The position numbers were made by a program, and so were the translations under genes. From assembly GCA_902783935.1 (NCBI GenBank), contig CACZTA010000340.1, forward strand, positions 1-5,691: a DNA stretch of 5,691 nt. The letters are read 5' to 3'. The stretch comes from an uncultured Lachnospiraceae bacterium. Its GTDB lineage: Bacteria > Bacillota > Clostridia > Lachnospirales > Lachnospiraceae. Positions 1-4,827 of the stretch are shown piece by piece (positions within the stretch are counted from its first letter, which is position 1; each line of letters begins with the position of its first letter). The notes beneath the pieces were generated by a model. The model was not told where the DNA came from. It did no database searches and saw nothing but the letters and a program-made list of their open reading frames with translations.

Positions 1-4
1 AAAA

Positions 5-928
5 TCAACGCTCTTCTTTCTTGTACGGCTTTCCGGCCGCCTTCGGCCCGAGCTTCCTGCCTCCGATCAGGGACAGCGCAAGAACCGTTGCAATATACGG
101 AATCATCTGGAAAAACTGATAAGGGAGCCCGATGCTTGCCACCTGGAGACGGATCTGGAGCGCGTCACAGAATCCGAAAAACAGGCATGCAACAAGGATG
201 CCGCCGGCGCTCCAGCGCCCGAAAATGACGGCTGCCAGCGCGATAAAGCCGCGCCCGGCTATATTTCCCTCAGTATATGTATTCGAATAACAGGTTGTCA
301 GGTAAGCGCCGCCGATCCCGGCCAGCGCCCCGCAGATCACACAGGAGAGATACTTCACGCCGATTACGTTGATCCCCAGTGTCGCGGCTGCCTTCGGGTT
401 TTCACCGACTGCCCGGTAGTTCAGCCCGCTTCTCATCTTTCTGAAGAAGACCGCTGTAAAGATGACCAGCAGAAATGCCAGGTACACCATCGGTGTCTGG
501 TTGAACAGAAGCGGTCCGAGAAACGGGATATCCTTCAGGACCGGGATGCCGATGCCTTTCATCAGCGTGATCTGGGAGAGGTCGCTGCCCTTGCCGAAAT
601 ATACGCGGTAGATGAAGGACGCCAGTGCAGGGGCAAAGATATTGATTGCCATGCCGTACACAGTATGGTTCGCACAGAGCTGGATCGTCGCAAACGCATA
701 GATCATATTGACGGCGACGCCGATCAGCGCACCGCACAGAATCCCGAGCCAGGTACTGCCGGTAATAAAACAGATCAGGAAGCCGGTCAGGGAACCGATG
801 GCGGCGAGTCCTTCAAGTCCGATGTTGACCATGCCCGCCCGCTCCGAATACAGCTCGCCAAGCGCGATAAACAGAAGCGGAATCGCCATGCGGACCGTCG
901 CAAGAATAAGATTGGAAACAAAACTCAT
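5..928 (-). CDS. ABC transporter permease, NupQ/YufQ-like (nucleoside uptake family)
   Basis: This 307-residue integral membrane protein is the second permease of a BMP-type ABC importer, the family that takes up nucleosides in Firmicutes (B. subtilis NupNOPQ, formerly YufNOPQ). Visible hallmarks are the early ERAGMVNIGLEG block (residues 29-40), the cytoplasmic coupling segment RAVGENPKAAATLGI (172-186) that should dock on the ATPase, and GRGFIALAAVIFGRWSAGG (225-243), typical of the BPD_transp_2 fold. Hydrophobic segments lie roughly at 5-24, 40-85, 90-108, 145-161, 193-210, 228-256 and 268-288, and the C-terminus is basic (KPYKKEER). The ATG start is backed by GGAGGT nine bases upstream. 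The start overlaps the upstream permease stop as ATGA, so translation is probably coupled. Length and motifs look intact. The nucleoside substrate is inferred from family only; related permeases carry sugars. Confidence 0.93.
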   Translation of the reverse strand: MSFVSNLILATVRMAIPLLFIALGELYSERAGMVNIGLEGLAAIGSLTGFLICFITGSTWLGILCGALIGVAVNMIYAFATIQLCANHTVYGMAINIFAPALASFIYRVYFGKGSDLSQITLMKGIGIPVLKDIPFLGPLLFNQTPMVYLAFLLVIFTAVFFRKMRSGLNYRAVGENPKAAATLGINVIGVKYLSCVICGALAGIGGAYLTTCYSNTYTEGNIAGRGFIALAAVIFGRWSAGGILVACLFFGFCDALQIRLQVASIGLPYQFFQMIPYIATVLALSLIGGRKLGPKAAGKPYKKEER

Positions 929-1998
929 GCGTTGTTCACCTCCTTCTCGCGGCGGTGGGCCCGGCGCTGCAGGAATGCTGTGAACTCCGGAAGCTTCGTC
1001 AGGGCCATACCTGCTACAGTGAAGACGATAACAAGTGCCTGAATGATATCAGATACACTGGTCGGCACTCCGGTCGCCGCCTGCATGGTCGTCGCACCTG
1101 CCCGGAGGGCTGCAAAGAAAAGCGCAACAAAGATCGTGGCAATCGGATTCAGCTGGCCGATCAGGGCCATGGCCACGCCGTCAAAACCGTATCCGGAGGC
1201 AAAGCCGTTGATCAGGCGGAACTGTGTTCCGAGAAGCTCGGCTGAACCGCCGAGGCCGGCGATTGCACCGGAAACGATGAAGCTGGCCAGAATATACCGC
1301 CTGACCGGGAATCCGTTGAAACGGGCGGCTGTCGGATTGATGCCGACCGCGCGGAGCTTGAATCCGCCGGACGTACGGTAGAGGAAATAATACAGCACAA
1401 TACCGAGTATTACGGCGATGACAAAGCCCCAGGTGAAGCGCATCCCCGTTATGACACGGGGGAGCTGGCTCTCTTTCGGGACAGCCTGTGTCTGCGGCAC
1501 ACTGCCCTCTCTCAGCCAGTTCGTGTACACCACGCCCATGAGAAGCGTGGCGATATAGTTAAACATGATCGAGATAATCATCTCGTTCTGCCCGCGCGTG
1601 ATTTTCAGAATACCGGGAATAAATCCCCAGAAACCGCCGGCCACGGCGCCGGCAATCAGCGCGAGGATCATCGCCGGCACACCGGTGATCCCGGTCGTCA
1701 GTGTTACATAGATCGCCGCAATTGAACCGATGATAAACTGTCCCTCGCCTCCGAGGTTAAATACACCGCACTTATAGGCAAAGCACGCACAGAGACTCGT
1801 AAAAATCAGCGGCGTCGCCTTCGTCAGCGTCGTCCCTATATTCGGCTTCGAACCGAACGCGCCGACGACGAGGCTCTTCATGGCTGTCGCCGGGTTGGCT
1901 CCCAGACAGGCCATAATCACGGCACCGATCAGAAGGGCCAGAAGGATCGACAGCACCGGGACGATGACGCCCGCGAGTGATCCGTTTCCTTTTTTCAT
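925..1998 (-). CDS. ABC transporter permease, NupP/YufP-like (nucleoside uptake family)
   Basis: This is the first permease of the BMP-type importer, 357 residues from the chosen start. It has an N-terminal membrane segment (about 11-33), the conserved FNLGGEGQFIIG block (80-91), the QNEMIISIMFNYIA block (137-150) and the coupling loop LRAVGINPTAARFNGF (215-230), followed by further hydrophobic segments to about residue 334 and a charged tail (RRAHRREKEVNNA). These are hallmarks of the BPD_transp_2 permeases paired with YufO-type ATPases. I chose the ATG at 1998 because GGAGGT (2008-2013) lies nine bases before it. An in-frame GTG at 2019 would add seven residues and overlap the ATPase stop as GTGA, but it has no ribosome-binding site of its own. 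Its stop overlaps the next permease as ATGA. Transport of nucleosides is a family inference. Confidence 0.92.
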   Translation of the reverse strand: MKKGNGSLAGVIVPVLSILLALLIGAVIMACLGANPATAMKSLVVGAFGSKPNIGTTLTKATPLIFTSLCACFAYKCGVFNLGGEGQFIIGSIAAIYVTLTTGITGVPAMILALIAGAVAGGFWGFIPGILKITRGQNEMIISIMFNYIATLLMGVVYTNWLREGSVPQTQAVPKESQLPRVITGMRFTWGFVIAVILGIVLYYFLYRTSGGFKLRAVGINPTAARFNGFPVRRYILASFIVSGAIAGLGGSAELLGTQFRLINGFASGYGFDGVAMALIGQLNPIATIFVALFFAALRAGATTMQAATGVPTSVSDIIQALVIVFTVAGMALTKLPEFTAFLQRRAHRREKEVNNA

Positions 1999-2007
1999 CT
2001 GACGCAC

Positions 2008-2013
2008 ACCTCC
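2008..2013 (-). promoter_or_regulatory. Ribosome-binding site deciding the first permease start
   Basis: On the minus strand this reads GGAGGT, nine bases before the ATG at 1998. It lies downstream of the alternative GTG at 2019, so it cannot serve that start. The site therefore favours the shorter protein. Confidence 0.75.
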
Positions 2014-2015
2014 CC

Positions 2016-3524
2016 TCACTTGCCGGTCATCGCCATCGATATTTCATCAATAGGCGGATTTTTACCGGAATACTCACCCATGATCTGCCCTTCGAAGAGC
2101 ACCAGGATGCGGTCGGACATCTCAAGAATTTCGTCGAAATCCGCACTGATCAGCAGAACGCCGACGCCCCGGTCCCTCGCCGCAACCATCTGGTCCCTCA
2201 CGAACCGGGTGGCGCCGATGTCAAGGCCGCGTGTCGGATGCGCGACCACGAGCAGATCCGGACCTGACTCCATCTCTCTCGCCAGGATGACTTTCTGCTG
2301 GTTTCCGCCGGACAGGCTCCGCACATCCTGTTCAATGGACCTGCAGCGGATATCATACTTTTCCGCCATGTCCGCGGCATAGGATGAGATTGCCTTCCGT
2401 TTGAGGAGCAGGCCGTGGCCGCGGCTGAACTGCTCCGTCTCCGTCCGCTTCAGCACAAGATTGTCCGCGATGCTCATATCGCTGACCAGTCCCTGCAGGT
2501 TCCGGTCTTCCGGGACGTGGGCGGTTCCGCTGCGGATAAACTCGAGCGGATCAAAAGCGGACACACGGGAATCCTTCAGAGAGAGACTGCCTTCCTCCGG
2601 CGCGATGACGCCGGTCAGGATCTGGGCGAGCTGTGTCTGTCCGTTTCCGTCCACACCTGCAATCCCGACGATCTCCCCCGCATGGATCTTCATGGTCACG
2701 TCATTCAGTCCGTTATGTTTTGAGTCCTTATGATAGGAAATATGGTCCATCACGGCAACTGTCCTGCCGTCCGGTTCATGTTTCTCATAATGAGATTCCG
2801 AGAGCTCCCGGCCGATCATGAGGTTTGCGAGTCCCTGCCCGTCCAGTTCGCCCCGTTCAACCGTCCCGACATTTTCACCGGCCCTCAGGATTGTGATCCG
2901 GTCGGAGATGTGAAGAACCTCGCGCATTTTATGGCTGATGAAGATGATGCTCTTGCCTTCCGCTTTCAGCTTCTCCATCACCTCAAAGAGGCCTTCCACC
3001 TCAATATCAGTGAGGGCTGCCGTCGGCTCGTCCAGAATCAGGAGCTCAGCGCCCCTGTACAGCGCCTTCAGGATTTCCACGCGCTGCTGCTCACCGACTG
3101 AGATCTCCGTAATCAGCCTGTCAAGCTGGACATTGAATCCGTACCTTCCGGCAAGATCTTCAATCTCCTTCCGCCGGGCATCCCTGTCGACAAAAAGCCC
3201 CTTTGCCCTCCTGTCACCGAGAATAATGTTTTCGAAGACCGTCATGGCATCGACCAGCATGAAATGCTGATGAACCATACCGATGCCAAGGTTCACTGCC
3301 TGGCTCGGCGATTCGATCCTGACCTCTTTCCCTCTCAGGAAGATCTTTCCTTCTGTCGGCTGGTAAAGGCCGATCAGGATATTCATGAGGGTCGATTTTC
3401 CGGCTCCGTTTTCTCCGAGCAGCGTATGGATTTCCCCGCTCTCGATCGTCAGACCGATATCCCGGTTTGCGTAGAAATCACCGAAGCGCTTGCTTATATG
3501 CTCAATACGCAGCAGCTCGCTCAC
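2016..3524 (-). CDS. ABC transporter ATP-binding protein with two nucleotide-binding domains, NupO/YufO-like
   Basis: This 502-residue cytoplasmic ATPase drives the importer and contains two fused nucleotide-binding domains. Domain 1 (about 5-240) is complete: Walker A GENGAGKST (37-45), Q-loop Q86 in MVHQHFML, signature SVGEQQR (142-148), Walker B LLILDEP (161-167) and H-loop H198. Domain 2 (about 255-500) keeps a good signature LSGGNQQ (404-410), but its Walker A reads GVDGNGQT (290-297), with Gln for the catalytic Lys. Its Walker B reads LLVVAHP (424-430), lacking Asp-Glu, and its H-loop position reads SAD. This asymmetry is usual in the RbsA/YufO-like family, so the gene is not broken. 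The VHQHFMLV stretch and about 500-residue length point to the BMP-linked nucleoside branch rather than ribose or galactose. It starts at GTG after AGGAGGAGGT (3531-3540), six bases away. It is the first gene of the operon; no binding-protein gene precedes it. Confidence 0.95.
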   Translation of the reverse strand: MSELLRIEHISKRFGDFYANRDIGLTIESGEIHTLLGENGAGKSTLMNILIGLYQPTEGKIFLRGKEVRIESPSQAVNLGIGMVHQHFMLVDAMTVFENIILGDRRAKGLFVDRDARRKEIEDLAGRYGFNVQLDRLITEISVGEQQRVEILKALYRGAELLILDEPTAALTDIEVEGLFEVMEKLKAEGKSIIFISHKMREVLHISDRITILRAGENVGTVERGELDGQGLANLMIGRELSESHYEKHEPDGRTVAVMDHISYHKDSKHNGLNDVTMKIHAGEIVGIAGVDGNGQTQLAQILTGVIAPEEGSLSLKDSRVSAFDPLEFIRSGTAHVPEDRNLQGLVSDMSIADNLVLKRTETEQFSRGHGLLLKRKAISSYAADMAEKYDIRCRSIEQDVRSLSGGNQQKVILAREMESGPDLLVVAHPTRGLDIGATRFVRDQMVAARDRGVGVLLISADFDEILEMSDRILVLFEGQIMGEYSGKNPPIDEISMAMTGK

Positions 3525-3530
3525 GGCGGC

Positions 3531-3540
3531 ACCTCCTCCT
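3531..3540 (-). promoter_or_regulatory. Ribosome-binding site for the GTG-started ATPase
   Basis: The minus strand reads AGGAGGAGGT, six bases before the GTG at 3524. This near-perfect anti-16S match supports the non-ATG start. Confidence 0.8.
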
Positions 3541-3553
3541 TATCAGAATAGCT

Positions 3554-3575
3554 CTGATCTGAAAGACCAGATCAG
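3554..3575 (-). repeat. Perfect 8-bp inverted repeat at the start of the importer transcript
   Basis: The arms CTGATCTG and CAGATCAG (3554-3561 and 3568-3575) are perfect complements around a six-base loop. The repeat begins at about the +1 predicted from the promoter at 3581-3609 and ends 13 bases before the ribosome-binding site. It could be an operator for a repressor or a 5'-end hairpin that stabilises the mRNA. No U-run follows it, so it is not a terminator. The repeat is seen in the sequence; its role is inference. Confidence 0.6.
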
Positions 3576-3580
3576 TATTA

Positions 3581-3609
3581 ATTCTAATATAGTTCAGCTT
3601 TCCGGACAA
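3581..3609 (-). promoter_or_regulatory. Predicted sigma-A promoter of the ABC importer operon
   Basis: On the minus strand, TTGTCC (3604-3609) and TAGAAT (3581-3586) are separated by 17 bases, matching 4 of 6 and 5 of 6 consensus positions. The predicted start is near 3574, giving a leader of about 50 bases before the GTG at 3524. That is too short for a purine riboswitch. Confidence 0.55.
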
Positions 3610-3610
3610 G

Positions 3611-3654
3611 AAAAAAACCAAAAGTCAACTCAGCCGGGAAATCTCCCGGCCGGG
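3611..3654 (-). terminator. Probable intrinsic terminator of the nitroreductase gene
   Basis: On the minus strand, GCCGGGA (3644-3650) and TCCCGGC (3633-3639) form a 7-bp stem with a GATT loop, extendable by a G-U and a C-G pair. After about nine bases comes TTTTGGTTTTTTT (3611-3623). The U-run is set back from the stem, and an alternative pairing exists between CAGCCGG (3631-3637) and CCGGCTG (3664-3670), so strength is uncertain. Its U-run ends just before the importer promoter. Confidence 0.5.
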
Positions 3655-3678
3655 CCAAAGCCTCCGGCTGAACGCCGC

Positions 3679-4194
3679 TTATCTGTGAATGCGGGCAAAA
3701 TCTTCTTCCGTCAGTACTCTTCCGGCAGGTTCCTTCACCGGCATGCCGAGTGCCAGCAGACCGACAATCCTGTATGATGCGGGCAGCCCGAAGAGTTCCC
3801 GCGCTTTCTGTTCCGCGTCTTCTCCTGCCGCATTATTCCGTAAATGCAGCTGTACCCAGCAGCTTCCGACTCCCAGATCCGCAGCTGCAAGATGCATGCA
3901 GGTCAGGGCAACCGCCCCGTCTTCCACCCAGGTATCCGTCAGGGCACTGTCGGCAAAAACGGCAATCGCAGTATCACAGACAGCCACCATGGAGCTCCCC
4001 GCTTTTTTACACGCAGCAAGCGCTTTCAGTTTCTCCCTGTCGCGGACCACATAAAATTCACACGGCTTTTTATTCTGGCCCGACGGTGCCAGAAGGCCCG
4101 CCCTGAGAACGTCATCCAGCTTCTCTTCCGGAACCTGTTCTTCACTGTACCGTCTCACACTGCGGCGCTTTGCCAGTACATCCATTAATTCCAT
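3679..4194 (-). CDS. Nitroreductase family protein (FMN-dependent oxidoreductase)
   Basis: This 171-residue cytoplasmic protein fits the small single-domain nitroreductase fold, which binds FMN as a homodimer and passes electrons from NAD(P)H to nitro, quinone or other acceptors. Seen directly: the N-terminal RRSVRRY (10-16), whose arginines usually contact the FMN phosphate; APSGQNKKP (36-44), matching the family APSG-x-N-x-x-P block; a long central helix region around WVEDGAVALTCMHLAAADLGVGSCW (split at residues 89-113); and the C-terminal GLLALGMP strand (145-152). It is at the short end of the family, with no sign of truncation. The ATG at 4194 has GGAGGAG (4201-4207) six bases upstream. 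It lies 93 bases behind rpsT, past a strong terminator, with little room for its own promoter. The true substrate cannot be read from the sequence. Confidence 0.88.
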   Translation of the reverse strand: MELMDVLAKRRSVRRYSEEQVPEEKLDDVLRAGLLAPSGQNKKPCEFYVVRDREKLKALAACKKAGSSMVAVCDTAIAVFADSALTDTWVEDGAVALTCMHLAAADLGVGSCWVQLHLRNNAAGEDAEQKARELFGLPASYRIVGLLALGMPVKEPAGRVLTEEDFARIHR

Positions 4195-4214
4195 CGAAAA
4201 CTCCTCCTTTTTCT

Positions 4215-4258
4215 TTATAAAAATAAATCGGGAGCAGCTGTCTGAGAGCTGCTCCCGA
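4215..4258 (-). terminator. Strong intrinsic terminator after rpsT
   Basis: A perfect 12-bp stem, TCGGGAGCAGCT (4228-4239) with AGCTGCTCCCGA (4247-4258), closes a seven-base loop. On the minus strand it is followed at once by TTTATTTTTATAAAG. On the plus strand no U-run follows, so it terminates rpsT only. It ends just before the ribosome-binding site of the nitroreductase gene. Confidence 0.9.
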
Positions 4259-4287
4259 ATCTGTTCTTACGTATACTGCTGAACTTC

Positions 4288-4551
4288 TCAGTCCATCTTG
4301 TTAACGGCTGAAGCCATGCGGGAAATCTTTCTGGCGTTTGTGTTCTTCTTGTAGATTCCCTTCGCAGTTGCTCTGCCCATGACGCCCTGAAGATTTCTGA
4401 GGGCTTCCTGAGCTGCGCTCTTGTCACCTGCAGCGATTGCAGCGTCGACCTTCTTGACGGATGTTTTGACGGCGGATTTAGCCGCCTTGTTACGTGCAGC
4501 CCTCTTGGCATTTGTAAGAATTCTCTTCTTAGCGGACTTAATGTTAGCCAA
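4288..4551 (-). CDS. rpsT: 30S ribosomal protein S20
   Basis: S20 is a primary 16S rRNA-binding protein of the small subunit. From the chosen start it has 87 residues, the usual length. It opens with the family hallmark (M)ANIKSAKKRI and is rich in Lys, Arg and Ala, forming the long helical bundle expected. ARNKAAKSAVKT lies near the N-terminus and KGIYKKNTNARKISRM near the C-terminus. The start is TTG (4549-4551), because the conserved ANIKSAKKR follows it directly and GGAGGT (4559-4564) lies seven bases upstream. The in-frame ATG at 4566 would add MEVRV, does not match the family, and partly overlaps the ribosome-binding site. E. coli rpsT also starts at UUG and is autoregulated by S20; regulation here is inferred. 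It has its own promoter (4652-4680) and terminator (4215-4258). Confidence 0.97.
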   Translation of the reverse strand: MANIKSAKKRILTNAKRAARNKAAKSAVKTSVKKVDAAIAAGDKSAAQEALRNLQGVMGRATAKGIYKKNTNARKISRMASAVNKMD

Positions 4552-4558
4552 AACTCTA

Positions 4559-4564
4559 ACCTCC
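4559..4564 (-). promoter_or_regulatory. Ribosome-binding site that fixes the rpsT TTG start
   Basis: The minus strand reads GGAGGT with seven bases to the TTG at 4551. The competing upstream ATG (4564-4566) shares its final G with this site, so it cannot be the start that the site serves. Confidence 0.85.
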
Positions 4565-4586
4565 ATGAATATTTCGAAATACTATG

Positions 4587-4614
4587 CTCTCCGGCTCCGT
4601 CTTTAGCCATAGAG
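4587..4614 (-). promoter_or_regulatory. Hairpin in the rpsT mRNA leader
   Basis: On the minus strand, CTCTATGGCT (4605-4614) can pair with AGCCGGAGAG (4587-4596) across an eight-base loop. Ten positions pair with one A-G mismatch and one G-U pair. It lies about 22 bases before the ribosome-binding site and is not followed by U residues. It may be a target for S20 feedback or a structural element; this role is inferred, since I do not recognise a named leader family. Confidence 0.45.
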
Positions 4615-4651
4615 ACACGATTTTGAGGCATGGGCGGAACACGCAGATAAT

Positions 4652-4680
4652 ATTTTATGTCACGCCTTCTTAATAGTCAA
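4652..4680 (-). promoter_or_regulatory. Predicted sigma-A promoter of rpsT
   Basis: On the minus strand, TTGACT (4675-4680) and TAAAAT (4652-4657) are separated by 17 bases, each matching 5 of 6 consensus positions. The start should be near 4645, giving a leader of about 94 bases. It is the best-scoring promoter in the window, as expected for a ribosomal protein gene. Confidence 0.75.
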
Positions 4681-4698
4681 GTCCAAAATGCATCTCTT

Positions 4699-4727
4699 TT
4701 GCTATTTTATCTATTCCGTGCTATACT
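4699..4727 (+). promoter_or_regulatory. Predicted extended -10 promoter of the radical-SAM gene
   Basis: TTGCTA (4699-4704) and TATACT (4722-4727) are 17 bases apart, and TGC directly before the -10 forms an extended -10 element. The start should be near 4734, about 94 bases before the ATG at 4828. It faces away from the rpsT promoter, with 18 bases between the two -35 boxes. Confidence 0.65.
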
Positions 4728-4739
4728 TATAAAAATCTT

Positions 4740-4773
4740 TCCCTCAGGCTGATCAAAAGAAGTCTTTGAGGGA
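4740..4773 (+). repeat. Inverted repeat in the radical-SAM gene leader
   Basis: TCCCTCA (4740-4746) and TGAGGGA (4767-4773) are perfect complements around a 20-base loop, close to the predicted transcript start. No U-run follows, so it is not a terminator. It could be a weak leader stem or a chance pairing. Confidence 0.25.
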
Positions 4774-4827
4774 CTGGTTTACGGAAGCGGAGGCGCTTTA
4801 CAAGAGCATTTTCAGGGAGGATCAAAC

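Noticed and set aside
1999..2019. GTG at 2019 as the first permease start, with GTGA overlap of the ATPase stop
   Set aside because: No ribosome-binding site precedes it, whereas GGAGGT is well spaced for the ATG at 1998. It remains a minor possibility through translational coupling.
402..3270. Several plus-strand and alternative minus-strand frames of 60-125 residues inside the importer genes
   Set aside because: All overlap genes with clear family motifs, lack ribosome-binding sites, and have the low-complexity Arg/Ser/Pro-rich composition of shadows in GC-rich DNA.
3525..3678. Purine or other riboswitch ahead of the nucleoside importer
   Set aside because: The leader from the predicted start is only about 50 bases and holds a single simple hairpin, with no multi-helix junction or terminator/antiterminator pair.
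4552..4566. Upstream ATG as the rpsT start (adds MEVRV)
   Set aside because: S20 proteins begin (M)ANIKSAKKR, and the ribosome-binding site overlaps this ATG and is correctly spaced for the TTG.
4215..4631. 138-residue minus-strand frame covering rpsT in another frame
   Set aside because: It overlaps rpsT and runs through the rpsT terminator stem. S20 is unmistakable in the other frame.
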